64,000 nt of DNA, from positions 1 to 64,000 of the forward strand of contig NZ_JAKSXZ010000097.1 of the NCBI RefSeq assembly GCF_022829465.1, in the 5' to 3' direction. Every line of letters begins with the position of its first letter. Position 1 is the first letter of the stretch. This document shows, in pieces, positions 26,462 through 35,935 of this stretch. Position numbers and translations under genes: made by a program. This stretch comes from Methylobacterium sp. J-067 (GTDB lineage: Bacteria; Pseudomonadota; Alphaproteobacteria; Rhizobiales; Beijerinckiaceae). Below the pieces are notes generated by a model. It ran no database searches. It was not told the DNA's origin and saw only the letters and a program-made list of their open reading frames with translations.

Positions 26462-28153
26462 ATGCACCCGCACCTCACGCTGAGAACCACCCTGGCGGCC
26501 GCGTTCGGCTTCCTCGCGCTGATCTGCGTCGGCCAAGGAGGCCTATCGCTGGCGAAACTCTCCAACATCCGCCGCTCCGCGACGGAGGTTTCCACGAAGT
26601 GGCTGCCCTCCGTCATCGCTGTAACCAACATCCGCGCAAGTGCCTCGGAGGTTCGCATCAAGCAACTCCGTTCCCTGTCCCTCGCCGGGACCGCGGAGCA
26701 GCGCGCGAAGAACGCCGTCGACATGACGGAAGCACTCGACGCGTTGAATCGAGCGCGAAAGGGCTACGAGCCGATGATCTCATCCGTCGAGGAACGGGTT
26801 TCCTACGACGCGTTCGCCACGGCTTGGGACCGTTACGAGTCGGTCGGCCGGGACGCGCTGCGCCTGGCCGAGGGAGGCCGACCGGGCGACGGGCTCGCGT
26901 TGATGGGACGGCCGGAGAACATCGGCCTGTACAACGACGTTCGGCAAGCGCTGACACGCGATGTCGCCATGAACGAACGAGGGGCCCACGCGGATGCGGA
27001 TGCCGTGGTAGCCGCCGCCGACGATGCCGCGACCGCGGTCTACGTCGCCGTCGCCTTCGCGCTGGTGGCCGCGGTTGCCGCCGCCACGCTCGGCCTGCTG
27101 CGGGTGTCGCGTCCGATCCAATCGATGACGGACACGATGGCCAGGCTGGCCGATGGCGATGCAGGCATCGAGGTTCCATACCGGTCGCGTGCAGACGAGG
27201 TCGGCGCGATGGCCGCCGCCGTGCAGGTATTCAAGGACAACCTGATACGCACCCGAGCGCTGGAAGCGGAGACCGCGCGGGCAAGGCACGCCGCCGAGGA
27301 ACAGCGCAAGGCCGGCATGCGCCAGATGGCGGATGGCTTCGAGGGGGCCGTCGGTGGCATTATCGGCATGGTCTCGTCCTCGGCGACCGAGTTGCAGGCG
27401 ACGGCCCAGTCGATGACCGCCACGGCGACGGAGACGGCCAACCAGTCGACCACGGTGGCGGCTGCCGCCGAGGAAGCCGCCTCGAACGTCAACACCGTGG
27501 CTGCCGCCGCCGAGCAGTTGGGGTCCTCCGTCCGGGAGATCGGTCGCCAGGTCAGCGGTTCGGCCGAGCTCGCGCGCCTTGCCGTGGGCGAGGCGGACCA
27601 GACCGGCATGCTGGTCAGGGAATTGAGCGCGGCCGTATCCCGTATCGGGGACGTCGTCGGCCTCATCTCGAACATCGCCGGTCAAACGAACCTCCTGGCC
27701 TTGAATGCCACCATCGAGGCCGCGCGCGCCGGTGCCGCCGGCAAGGGGTTCGCAGTCGTCGCGAGCGAGGTTAAGGCCTTGGCCGAGCAAACCGCGAAGG
27801 CCACCGGGGAGATCTCCGGGCAGATCGCGCAAGTGCAGTCCTCGACGGGAGAGGCCGTGGCGTCGATTGCCGGCATCACCGCGCGGATTCGCGAGATCAG
27901 CGGCGTCGCCACCTCGATTGCCGCCGCGGTCGAGCAACAGGGTGCGGCGACACAGGAGATCGTGCGCAACGTGAGCCAGGCTGCGATGGGTACGGGAGAG
28001 GTAACCGGCAACATCGCGGGTGTGGCTGGCGCCGCCGAGGAAACGGGGGTGGCGGCGAGCCAGGTTCTCGGCGCGGCCTCAGAGTTGTCCCGCCAGTCCG
28101 AGCATCTGACCGCCGAGGTCGGACGCTTCCTCGCGACCGTCCGTGCGGCCTGA
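26462..28153 (+). CDS. Methyl-accepting chemotaxis protein
   Basis: A 563-residue chemoreceptor. TM1 is about 8-28 and TM2 about 185-207, enclosing a four-helix-bundle-like periplasmic sensor. HAMP follows ([19 protein letters not shown]), then the cytoplasmic signalling hairpin with the conserved tip [19 protein letters not shown]. The distal half is nearly the same as the receptor at 52424-54112 (long shared stretch around [18 protein letters not shown]), so the two are paralogs with different sensors. The frame is open to 26339; ATG 26462 is where the membrane segment logically starts. The ligand is unknown. Confidence 0.9.
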   Translation: MHPHLTLRTTLAAAFGFLALICVGQGGLSLAKLSNIRRSATEVSTKWLPSVIAVTNIRASASEVRIKQLRSLSLAGTAEQRAKNAVDMTEALDALNRARKGYEPMISSVEERVSYDAFATAWDRYESVGRDALRLAEGGRPGDGLALMGRPENIGLYNDVRQALTRDVAMNERGAHADADAVVAAADDAATAVYVAVAFALVAAVAAATLGLLRVSRPIQSMTDTMARLADGDAGIEVPYRSRADEVGAMAAAVQVFKDNLIRTRALEAETARARHAAEEQRKAGMRQMADGFEGAVGGIIGMVSSSATELQATAQSMTATATETANQSTTVAAAAEEAASNVNTVAAAAEQLGSSVREIGRQVSGSAELARLAVGEADQTGMLVRELSAAVSRIGDVVGLISNIAGQTNLLALNATIEAARAGAAGKGFAVVASEVKALAEQTAKATGEISGQIAQVQSSTGEAVASIAGITARIREISGVATSIAAAVEQQGAATQEIVRNVSQAAMGTGEVTGNIAGVAGAAEETGVAASQVLGAASELSRQSEHLTAEVGRFLATVRAA

Positions 28154-28258
28154 CATGTTCCTTCGCATGGCGTACCCGCCGGGCATTCCATCGGTCGCCC
28201 GACCCGGATGTGATCCCTCGTCCGGTGCCTACCCCTCGGCCGTCGTCGGTACCATCCG

Positions 28259-30982
28259 ATGACGCCGGGACCGGGAACAATCGCACGCATCGTCGCGCTG
28301 GCGCTCGGCGTGGGCATTCCCGCCTTCGTCGGCGTTACCCTGCACCGTCAATACGAGGGGGAACTCGCCGAGGCGGGGACACGTGCCGCGAACACCGCAC
28401 GCGCCATCGAGCAACACGCCGCCCGCACCTTCGAGATCATCGACACGTACCTCCGGGCCGTGGCGCCCCTGGTGGGACGGCGTGACGGTGGCTTGTCGAC
28501 CGAGGCCATCCACGCGGCATTGCACGAGCAGATCGAAAGGTCGAGGCTCTACAACATCGTCATCGTCGACCGGGACGAACATGCGACGGTCGAGGGACAG
28601 ACGTTTCCCGCCCGTACCCTCGACATCCATGACCGAGACTACTTCCGTGCGCTGCGCGACCGACCGACCGGGGGGCTGTTGATCGGCGACCCGGTCACCG
28701 GCCGTCTCAGCGGCAAGGTCCTGATCCCGGTCGCCCGTCGCATCGACGGGCCGGACGGGAGCTTCGCCGGCATCGTCCAGGCGACGGTCGACCCCGAGAG
28801 GTTCGAGTCGGTCTACGCCGGTATCGACAACGGCCCCGGGGCGGGTCTCAGCCTGTGGCGGTCGGACGGGACGCTCCTTGTGCGCTCCCCGCCACTTCCC
28901 GCCGTGATCGGCAAGAGCTTCGCCGACGGCGAGAACTACCGGCAGCACGTCCCGGTCAGGGATGACAAGCCGTTTTGGACGACCGCCATGACCGACGGCG
29001 TGGAGCGCGTGGTCGCCCTGGGCTTCCTCGACGATTATCCCCTGTACGTCGCTGCCGCGCTATCCCGCCAGGACGCGCTCGCCGGGTGGAGGCGTTCGGC
29101 GCTGGTGCAGGCCTCCGTGGCCGGTGGTCTCACGCTCGTGCTGGTCGCGGCGCTGCTGCAACTGGCGCGTGAGTTCGAAAGGCGACGCGTGGCCGATGCC
29201 CGGATACGGGCGAGCGAGGAGCGCTACCGCCTCCTGGCCGAGAACACGAACGACCTCATCGTGCTCAAGCCGTCGATACGTGAGCGGGCCTACGTGTCGC
29301 CGGCCGTAAGGTCGATCCTTGGATGGGGACCGGAGGAGTACGCCGCGCTGGCCCCCGAGGATCTCATCCATCCCGACGAGATGGCCGAGGTCACCGCCGT
29401 GTACGGTGCCTTGTCGCCGGACCGTCCCCAGGCATCCTACATCCATCGGCTGCGCCACAGGGACGGGCACTACGTCTGGATCGAGTCCGTCTTCAGGCTG
29501 GTAGGCCGCGTCCGGGGGGACCCGACCGTCGTCGTCTCCGGGCGGGACGTCACGGGCCGCATCGAGGCCGACCGGGCGCTGCGCGACAGCGAGGCGCGCC
29601 TGCGGCTGGTATCCGAGGCGGCGGCCGACATGATCACCCACATGGACCGGTCCGGGCGACGACTTTACGTCTCGCCCGCCAGCCGCGACCTTCTCGGCTA
29701 CGAACCCCACGAGCTCGTCGGCTCATCCCCCAGGCAGATGATCCATGCGGAGGACGCCGCCGGCCTCGACCAAATCCTGTCGGACATGCTCGCCGGTACG
29801 CGGGATGGTGGCATCGTCGTCAACAGGCTGCGGCACAGGGACGGTCGCTGGGTCTGGGTCGAGTCCTCGCTCAAGCGGCTTCGGGACCCGTCCGGGGTGA
29901 CGACCGGTTTCGTCTCGTCGGTACGGAACGTCGAGGCACGCAAGGCCGGCGAGGCCGCCCTGGTCGCCGCTCGGGAGGGGGCGGAGCGCGCGAGCGAGGC
30001 GAAGGGTGAGTTCCTGGCCGCCATGAGCCACGAGATCCGGACGCCGCTTAACAGCGTGATCGGCTACGGTGACCTCCTGCTCGGCGAGCCCGGCGTGCCG
30101 CCGCGGGCCCGTCTCCACGCCGAGCGCATCCGGGCGGCCAGGGCCGCCTTGCTAACCGTGGTGGACGACATCCTCGACTTCTCGAAGATCGAGGCGGGGC
30201 AGGTCGAGATCACGCCACGCCCCTTCGCGTTGCGCGACTTGGTCGACAATGCGTCGGAGATGGTCCGCGGGCCGGCCGAGGCCAAGGGATTGGCCCTCAG
30301 CTTATCGTTCGCGGAAGACCTGCCGAGTCACATGCTCGGGGACCCGGACAGATTGACGCAAATCCTGCTCAATTTGCTCGGCAACGCATGCAAATTTACC
30401 CATGCCGGTAGGGTGGACCTGGAGGTCCGTGCGGTCGGCGTCACGGATGGACGGGTGCGATTACTCTTCCGCGTTGACGACACCGGCGTGGGCGTCCCCG
30501 CGTCCCGGAAGGACAGGCTGTTCCGGAAGTTCTCCCAAGCGGACGGATCGATAAGCCGCGATTTCGGGGGGACGGGCCTCGGCCTGGCCATCTGCAAGGC
30601 GCTGGTGGAGGCGATGGGCGGAACCATCGGTTTCGAGAGCGAAGCCGGGATGGGCTCGACGTTCTGGTTCGAGGTCGCGCTTCCGCCCGCGCCGCGGGAG
30701 GTCGCGGAGCGGCAACCCGATGGCCCGACGACCGGGCGCGTCCCACGGCACTTGCTGCTTGCCGACGACGTCGAATTGAACCGCGAACTCGCGTACGAGA
30801 TCCTGACCCGGGCCGGACATGTCGTCGATACGGAGGGGGGGACGGTGCCGCTGCGGTGGCGGCGGTCCGGACGAGGCCCTACGACCTCGTGCTCATGGAC
30901 GTGCAGATGCCGGTGCTCGACGGTATCGCCGCGACGCGCCAGATACGGGCGTCGGAGGGTGGCTCGTCGCGCATACCGATAG
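28259..30982 (+). CDS. Hybrid histidine kinase, N-terminal part of a frameshifted gene
   Basis: 907 residues as read. A first TM (7-25), a dCache-like periplasmic domain (to about 275; IHDRDYFRALRDRPTGG), a second TM (about 283-302), two PAS domains (about 318-560), HisKA (AMSHEIRTPLNSVIGYGDL) and HATPase_c (VDDTGVGVPASRKDRL, GGTGLGLAICKAL) are intact. The receiver begins (HLLLADDVELNRELAYEIL), but after a run of seven G at 30835-30841 the frame turns into Arg- and Ser-rich nonsense. The correct continuation is the frame ending at 31464. The protein as read therefore lacks its phospho-acceptor and Hpt domain. Confidence 0.85.
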   Translation: MTPGPGTIARIVALALGVGIPAFVGVTLHRQYEGELAEAGTRAANTARAIEQHAARTFEIIDTYLRAVAPLVGRRDGGLSTEAIHAALHEQIERSRLYNIVIVDRDEHATVEGQTFPARTLDIHDRDYFRALRDRPTGGLLIGDPVTGRLSGKVLIPVARRIDGPDGSFAGIVQATVDPERFESVYAGIDNGPGAGLSLWRSDGTLLVRSPPLPAVIGKSFADGENYRQHVPVRDDKPFWTTAMTDGVERVVALGFLDDYPLYVAAALSRQDALAGWRRSALVQASVAGGLTLVLVAALLQLAREFERRRVADARIRASEERYRLLAENTNDLIVLKPSIRERAYVSPAVRSILGWGPEEYAALAPEDLIHPDEMAEVTAVYGALSPDRPQASYIHRLRHRDGHYVWIESVFRLVGRVRGDPTVVVSGRDVTGRIEADRALRDSEARLRLVSEAAADMITHMDRSGRRLYVSPASRDLLGYEPHELVGSSPRQMIHAEDAAGLDQILSDMLAGTRDGGIVVNRLRHRDGRWVWVESSLKRLRDPSGVTTGFVSSVRNVEARKAGEAALVAAREGAERASEAKGEFLAAMSHEIRTPLNSVIGYGDLLLGEPGVPPRARLHAERIRAARAALLTVVDDILDFSKIEAGQVEITPRPFALRDLVDNASEMVRGPAEAKGLALSLSFAEDLPSHMLGDPDRLTQILLNLLGNACKFTHAGRVDLEVRAVGVTDGRVRLLFRVDDTGVGVPASRKDRLFRKFSQADGSISRDFGGTGLGLAICKALVEAMGGTIGFESEAGMGSTFWFEVALPPAPREVAERQPDGPTTGRVPRHLLLADDVELNRELAYEILTRAGHVVDTEGGTVPLRWRRSGRGPTTSCSWTCRCRCSTVSPRRARYGRRRVARRAYR

Positions 30983-31464
30983 TCGCGATGACCGCCAACG
31001 TTCTGTCCGACCAGGTCGCTTCCTTCCTCGCGGCCGGCATGGATGACCACGTCGGCAAGCCGTTCCAGGTGGACCGGTTGCTCGACGTCATCGACCGGTT
31101 GACCGTCGTCGACACCACCGCGGAGACCGTGCCACCCACAATCGACCCCGCAATCCAGCTCGAACTGACTGCGATGGTCGGTCAGGAGCGGTTCCATCGG
31201 ATGCTTGCGATGCTGGCGGACGAACTCACGCAGCGTTTCCCGGACAAGACCGACACCGACCGCGTGCAACTGGCCTACGATGCGCACGCGATGGTCTCGG
31301 CAGCGGGAGCACTGGGTTTCCTCGAACTGGCAGGAGTCTGTCGGGATATCGAGAAGGCTTGCACCACGGGTACCGACTACACCTCGATGCTGCCGACCCT
31401 GGGGAACCTGCGGGACCGAACGCTCCATGAGATCACCACCCTACGTACCGCGGACGCCGCATAG
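30856..31464 (+). CDS. Receiver plus Hpt part of the frameshifted hybrid kinase
   Basis: About 200 residues in another frame continue the kinase. In this frame the receiver resumes at DGAAAVAAV (30841), shows the phospho-acceptor in YDLVLMDVQMPVLDG, Thr in VAMTANV and Lys in DDHVGKPFQ. The last 100 residues form an Hpt domain with phospho-His in DAHAMVSAAGALGFLEL. Adding one G to the G7 run joins both parts into one protein of about 1068 residues. It is unlikely to be an independent gene. Confidence 0.8.
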   Translation: MAAVRTRPYDLVLMDVQMPVLDGIAATRQIRASEGGSSRIPIVAMTANVLSDQVASFLAAGMDDHVGKPFQVDRLLDVIDRLTVVDTTAETVPPTIDPAIQLELTAMVGQERFHRMLAMLADELTQRFPDKTDTDRVQLAYDAHAMVSAAGALGFLELAGVCRDIEKACTTGTDYTSMLPTLGNLRDRTLHEITTLRTADAA

Positions 31465-31810
31465 GCGTGGCCCGCCCGTGGGCGGCGTCGTTCCTCGACT
31501 GCGACGAGCCCCGACAGGAGCGGGTTCAAACGGTGTCGTCCTGCAAAGGTGGCTCGCTGTGTGGTGAAGGGGCGAGAGCGAACGCTTTCCCTGGTCGAGA
31601 AGTCCCGCCCGGCCAAACCCTCTTCCGGGACGGGATACCCTTCCGACCTTTGAAAGGTCGCTGGACGTCATGCCGCAGGCTATTGAGCAAAAACGCATAC
31701 GTAAGGCGGGGCGTTTCACGCGATGTTTCAGAGATCCTCAATAGGGTTTCTGCATTCCGGGAGACTAAACATGGCTGCGGAACACGCATGCCGTAAGGTT
31801 CAGGCCAGGG
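31465..31810. other. Intergenic region with a palindrome
   Basis: No supported gene. At 31644-31660, CGACCTTT and AAAGGTCG form a perfect 8+8 palindrome around one G, a possible operator for the downstream two-gene operon. The stretch 31680-31760 is locally AT-richer and could hold its promoter. Confidence 0.5.
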
Positions 31811-32188
31811 ATGGAAAGACAACGACAGCCTCTCGTCCGGCGTGACTGCGGAGCCGTACTGGGGACGGTCGCGACCGCCGTACTTCTCGTCCTGTCTTGC
31901 GGCATAGCTCCGGTCGCCCTCGCGCTGGCGCCACGCCCCGGTGAAACGGTCATCGTGCTGACGCTCCGACCGGACGCCGCAATCCCGCGTCCGATCCTGG
32001 GGTCGAACGCCAGGATACTGACCGTCTCGCCGCAGGGTCACTTCGTGACCGTCCCCGATGCATCGCGTGACCTGGTGGCCGATCTCTACCGTAACGGCGC
32101 GACGCTCGTCCTAGCCGCCGCTCCACTCATTGGTTGCCTTCCCCGGGGCACCCTCTCCCCCTCATTTTGGACCGAACGACGCCCATGA
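31811..32188 (+). CDS. Small membrane-anchored protein coupled to a chemoreceptor gene
   Basis: A 125-residue protein. One hydrophobic helix at about 16-40 ([20 protein letters not shown]) acts as a signal anchor or signal peptide. The rest has regular strands ([31 protein letters not shown]) and a second hydrophobic stretch near the end ([16 protein letters not shown]). Its stop overlaps the chemoreceptor start as ATGA, so the two are translated together. I do not recognise the family. A periplasmic partner or modulator of the receptor is a reasonable guess only. Confidence 0.62.
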   Translation: MERQRQPLVRRDCGAVLGTVATAVLLVLSCGIAPVALALAPRPGETVIVLTLRPDAAIPRPILGSNARILTVSPQGHFVTVPDASRDLVADLYRNGATLVLAAAPLIGCLPRGTLSPSFWTERRP

Positions 32189-33936
32189 TCCCGGAAGATC
32201 GCCTACACAGGCTTCGCCGTGCCTTCCAGCCGGTCATGCTGACGACCCTGGTCTGCCTGGGCGCAATCGTCGTCACGACGGCATGGACGCTCGACTCGGC
32301 GCCATCCGGCGTCGCCCTGGTCGCCGGCATCATGGTCGTAGCCTCCTTCACCGCCGCCCGGCTTCATCCGGCTGCCCTCCTGACGCGTCACCTCACCTCG
32401 TCCGTGCTGATGGCGCTCGTCAGCCTGATGGTGTTCGCGGTCGCGGGTACGCACGTGCAGATCGACATGCACATGTTGTTCTTCGCCGCCCTCGCCATCA
32501 CGGTCGGCTGGGCGTGCTGGTCATCGGTTCTCGTCGCGTCGGCAGTGATCGCAACCCATCATCTCGCATTGAACGTGGCCTACCCCATGGCCGTGTTCCC
32601 GAACGGAGCCGAGTTCTCCCGCGTCGTGTTGCATGCCGCGGTCGTTCTCGTGGAAGCCGGCGTCCTCATGCTGGCGGCACGACAGCTTACGGTCGCCCTT
32701 GCGGCATCGGAACAGGCGACCAGGCAGGCGCACGAGAGCGCGGCGGTTCAACGCCATGTCGAGCAGACGGCACAGCAGGAACGAGGACTGGAGGTGTTCC
32801 GGCAGCAGTCGCTCGCGGAGACCGTCGCGCGGTTCCGCACCGTGCTGGGCCGCATCGAGCGGAGCGTCCAGGAAGAGGCGGCGGGCATGGCGCGGACCGC
32901 GCGGGTGCTCAGCGGCGTCTCCGCGGACTCCCTGCGCCAAGCCGGCTTGGCGCAGGCGTCGGCGTCGAGCACGACGGACGCGGTCATCGCCATCTCGACC
33001 GGTGCGGAGGAACTGACGGCTTCGATGAACGAGATAGCCGCGAGCGCGGACCAGGCACTCCTGCGTGTCGGCAGCATGGGCGAGGCGGCCCGGGTGTCGC
33101 GTCGCGAGGTCGAAGGGCTGGCGGTCATCGCCGACCGCATCGGCACCGTGGTGGGCTTGATCAAGGCGGTCGCCGGTCAGACGAACTTGCTCGCGCTCAA
33201 TGCGACCATAGAGGCGGCGCGGGCAGGCGAGGCCGGCAAGGGGTTCGCCGTGGTTGCGGCCGAGGTCAAGGCCCTCGCCGGGCAGACGGGGCGCGCCGCG
33301 GACGAGATCGTGGAGCAGATCGGCGCGATCCAGGGCGCGGCCGGCCAGACGGTTGGCTCCGTGCAAACCATCGCCAACGGTGTCGGCGAAATCGAGGAAC
33401 TGGCCCAGGCCATCGCCGTCGCCGTCCGCCAGCAGCAAGCGGCGACCGCGGAGGTCTCCCGTACGATCATGCGCGTGGCCCGTGACAGCGCCCAGACCCG
33501 AGCGAGCGCCGTCGAGGTGACCGAGGCGACGCGCCAGACCCGGACACACGCCGATCACGCGCTCGCCGCCTCGCGAACGTTGGAAGATGTCGCAAGCTCG
33601 CTCACCCGGTCCGTGGCGGCATTCGCGGCCGACGTCACCGCGGACTTGATTGAGAGACGGACGGCACTCCGCGTCCGCGTGGACGAGAATGTCACAGCCG
33701 TGATCCGCGGCCGGCGGTGCGAGGTCCGCACCCTCGATGTTTCTGAGCGCGGCGCCTGCATCGCACTCGATGGCGGTTTGACCGTGGGCGAGAGCGTTGT
33801 GCTTGAGTGGCCGGGAGGCCGTCGCATCGAAGCGACGGTCGCGTGGACTTCTCCCAGGGCAGTGGGCCTGGAACTCGCCCGGTCCATCGAGCATCCCGCC
33901 TTGTCGTCAATCCGGCCGACTACGATGGTTGCGTAA
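32185..33936 (+). CDS. Chemoreceptor with C-terminal PilZ domain
   Basis: A 583-residue protein. Five or six N-terminal helices (about 15-170) carry paired histidines ([32 protein letters not shown]), a membrane sensor type seen in other chemoreceptors; metal or haem binding by the histidines is only a guess. The signalling hairpin has [19 protein letters not shown]. The last 90 residues form a PilZ domain with both c-di-GMP motifs, RTALR (RxxxR) and DVSERG (DxSxxG). This lets c-di-GMP act directly on chemotaxis. The start at 32185 overlaps the upstream stop. Confidence 0.9.
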   Translation: MIPEDRLHRLRRAFQPVMLTTLVCLGAIVVTTAWTLDSAPSGVALVAGIMVVASFTAARLHPAALLTRHLTSSVLMALVSLMVFAVAGTHVQIDMHMLFFAALAITVGWACWSSVLVASAVIATHHLALNVAYPMAVFPNGAEFSRVVLHAAVVLVEAGVLMLAARQLTVALAASEQATRQAHESAAVQRHVEQTAQQERGLEVFRQQSLAETVARFRTVLGRIERSVQEEAAGMARTARVLSGVSADSLRQAGLAQASASSTTDAVIAISTGAEELTASMNEIAASADQALLRVGSMGEAARVSRREVEGLAVIADRIGTVVGLIKAVAGQTNLLALNATIEAARAGEAGKGFAVVAAEVKALAGQTGRAADEIVEQIGAIQGAAGQTVGSVQTIANGVGEIEELAQAIAVAVRQQQAATAEVSRTIMRVARDSAQTRASAVEVTEATRQTRTHADHALAASRTLEDVASSLTRSVAAFAADVTADLIERRTALRVRVDENVTAVIRGRRCEVRTLDVSERGACIALDGGLTVGESVVLEWPGGRRIEATVAWTSPRAVGLELARSIEHPALSSIRPTTMVA

Positions 33937-34132
33937 CGGACACCAACGCACGGGCTGGTTGCGGGCGTATAGCCTGTGCCACCAGTGCACGATCCCCAGC
34001 GACGAATGTTAATGACAATAATGGGACGCTACCATCGTGTCCGGGCACTCGTGTCCGGCACGTGGCTACCTCTACCAGTTTGCATGACTTCCGAAAGACC
34101 TGGTGGGACGGCGACCGGTATTCCAAGACGGG

Positions 34133-34384
34133 GTGATCACGAACGATCTCGTACCGCTGGCGGCCTTGGCGCGCGCCTTACCGGGCCTTGCACAACTCGA
34201 CCGGGAGCACGGGGCGGCACTGATGGGCGCCCTCGACGCCTGCAACTGCCCGCTCGGGCGCGGGCCTGTCGTCCCGGGCGGCGACGGGTTCGCCCCGAAG
34301 GGGGAATGGTCGACTAAGTTCGACATGCGCTCGCAGCGGTACACCACTCGGGTCGACGAGGTGCCCGTGGTGATGGCGGCATGA
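34133..34384 (+). CDS. Hypothetical small protein
   Basis: An 83-residue product starting at GTG 34133, with no signal peptide. A helix (LAALARALPGLAQLDREHG) leads to DACNCPLGRGPVVPGGDGF and a basic end. GGGG lies directly before the start, not at a good spacing. Codon use fits the window. It could belong to the metallophosphoesterase operon, but the hairpin at 34426-34462 comes between. Not recognised. Confidence 0.4.
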   Translation: MITNDLVPLAALARALPGLAQLDREHGAALMGALDACNCPLGRGPVVPGGDGFAPKGEWSTKFDMRSQRYTTRVDEVPVVMAA

Positions 34385-34425
34385 ACGGCCTACGGCCTTG
34401 CGGGGCCGACGCGTTGTGGATCCGC

Positions 34426-34462
34426 GTGTCCTCCCCTTGCCCGCGGTTGCGGGCCAGGACAC
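34426..34462 (+). other. Two-stage hairpin in the leader of the metallophosphoesterase pair
   Basis: An outer stem of GTGTCCT (34426-34432) and AGGACAC (34456-34462) encloses an inner perfect stem of GCCCGC (34439-34444) and GCGGGC (34449-34454) with loop GGTT. It could be the end of the upstream small gene's transcript or a structured leader of the next gene. No T tract follows. Confidence 0.5.
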
Positions 34463-34550
34463 CCTGGCTGAACCCTCGCCAAGGAACATGCGGATGATAC
34501 GCGCGGACTCGCACCCGACCGATTGACCCCGGAGTGCCGCTGCGTGCCGA

Positions 34551-34570
34551 GCCTCCGCTTACCCGGAGGC
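34551..34570 (+). promoter_or_regulatory. Hairpin hiding the Shine-Dalgarno of the metallophosphoesterase gene
   Basis: GCCTCCG (34551-34557) pairs perfectly with CGGAGGC (34564-34570) around the loop CTTACC. The right arm contains GGAGG at an ideal five bases from ATG 34575. The RNA would be closed unless something opens it. Translational control by temperature, ligand or protein is an inference. Confidence 0.6.
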
Positions 34571-34574
34571 CGAC

Positions 34575-35129
34575 ATGGCCCTTACCTTCTTCACCGCCGA
34601 TCATCACATCGGGAATGCGGGCATCCTCTCGCCCAGGATGGACGCTCCCCGGCCATTCACGTCCATCGCCGAACACGACGAGACCCTTGTTGCCTGCTGG
34701 AACGCCGTCGTGCGCCCCGACGATACGGTCTGGCATCTCGGCGACTTCGCCTACAGGTGCCGGCATGGGCATGCACTGCGCGTCTTCCACCGGCTGAACG
34801 GGCGAAAGTTCCTCGTCCGTGGCAACCACGACAAGATCGGCGAGTCCCTACCGTGGGATGGCCCCGTGATGGGCGTCGCCCGCATCCACGTCCAGGATCC
34901 GGGCATGCTGTCCGCAGTCGGGTTGTGGCTGTCGCATTATGCCCACCGTACGTGGCCGCACAGGCACCGCGGCGACCTCCATCTGTACGGCCACAGCCAC
35001 GGCAGCCTGCCGGCCATTCCGGCCAGCCTCGACGTGGGCGTCAACTGCTGGGGATGGACGCCCGTGACCGTGCCGCAGGTCCAGGCCCGGCTGGCCGAGC
35101 TGTTCCCCGACGCGGGAGACGAAGCGTGA
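34575..35129 (+). CDS. Calcineurin-like metallophosphoesterase, short phage type
   Basis: A 184-residue soluble enzyme with all motifs of the calcineurin-like fold: FFTADHHIGN near the start, HLGDFAY, RGNHD and YGHSHG, which together bind two metal ions. Proteins of this short type are common on phages and mobile elements. It is related to the 188-residue protein at 49213-49779. The substrate (phosphodiester, nucleotide or phosphoprotein) is unknown. The next metallophosphoesterase gene overlaps by 4 bp, and GGAGG in a hairpin precedes the start. Confidence 0.85.
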   Translation: MALTFFTADHHIGNAGILSPRMDAPRPFTSIAEHDETLVACWNAVVRPDDTVWHLGDFAYRCRHGHALRVFHRLNGRKFLVRGNHDKIGESLPWDGPVMGVARIHVQDPGMLSAVGLWLSHYAHRTWPHRHRGDLHLYGHSHGSLPAIPASLDVGVNCWGWTPVTVPQVQARLAELFPDAGDEA

Positions 35130-35935
35130 CGCGCCTCTGGGTCTTCTCCGACCTGCACCAGGACTGGCCTGTGAACGCTTGGGACCCAACCACGCACGCG
35201 ACGGCCGGGGGCTTCGACGTGGCCGTCGTCGCCGGCGACGTGCACATGCCGCTGGTCCGGGCCCTCGACTGGCTCGGCGACCGCATGACCGGAGTCCCGG
35301 TCGTCTACGTGCCGGGCAACCACGACTTCTGGTGGGACCGCGGCGAGGAGCGGTACACCGTCCGGGACCAGATGGAGCGGGGTCTGGACCGCGCCGCCGC
35401 GCTCGGCATCCACCTGTTGACGGACAGCGAGGTGCTGGTCGACGGCACGCTGTTCATCGGCGGCACGCTCTGGACGGACTTCCGCCTCGGCTCCCGCTCG
35501 CTGACGCACGCCTTCCGCTCCGCCCAGGGCCGCGACGGCGCGGTCAACTACCGTCGCATCCGGACCGGGCCCCGGTCCCGCGACCGGATCGAGCCCGGCG
35601 ACGTGCTCGCCATGCACCGGGCCACCCGCGCCTTCATCGACACGGGTCTCGCCCACCCGCACGGCGGCCCGACCGTGGTCGTCACCCACCACGCCCCGCA
35701 CCCCGGCAGCCTGCCCTCCCGGCATGCCCATCTCGCCTGGTGCGACGCCTCCGACCTGACCCCGCTGCTCCATGCGAGGGGGCCGGATCTCTGGGTGCAC
35801 GGGCACGTCCATCGGCACGCCGACTACCGCGTCGGGCGAACCCGGATCGTGTGCAACGCCAGGGGCCATGTCGAGGAGGAGACGGGGTTCCGGCCCGACC
35901 TCGTCGTCGACCCCTCTCCGTCGTCCGAAACGTAA
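35126..35935 (+). CDS. Calcineurin-like metallophosphoesterase, second of an overlapping pair
   Basis: A 269-residue soluble enzyme. Metal motifs are VFSDLHQDW, VAGDVHMP, VPGNHDFWW, VVTHHAPHP and VHGHVHRHADY, in the expected order. GTG 35126 overlaps the previous stop (GTGA), so both phosphoesterases are made together. Its 3' quarter and the following 90 non-coding bases recur in decayed form at 18257-18568. The stop lies inside a conserved stem-loop. Substrate unknown; a role in defence or nucleotide turnover of a mobile element is possible but not shown. Confidence 0.86.
   Translation: MTRLWVFSDLHQDWPVNAWDPTTHATAGGFDVAVVAGDVHMPLVRALDWLGDRMTGVPVVYVPGNHDFWWDRGEERYTVRDQMERGLDRAAALGIHLLTDSEVLVDGTLFIGGTLWTDFRLGSRSLTHAFRSAQGRDGAVNYRRIRTGPRSRDRIEPGDVLAMHRATRAFIDTGLAHPHGGPTVVVTHHAPHPGSLPSRHAHLAWCDASDLTPLLHARGPDLWVHGHVHRHADYRVGRTRIVCNARGHVEEETGFRPDLVVDPSPSSET

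Noticed and set aside
26658..27937. Long minus-strand frames under the chemoreceptor
   Set aside because: They are shadows of the GC-rich receptor gene, whose plus-strand product has every expected domain.
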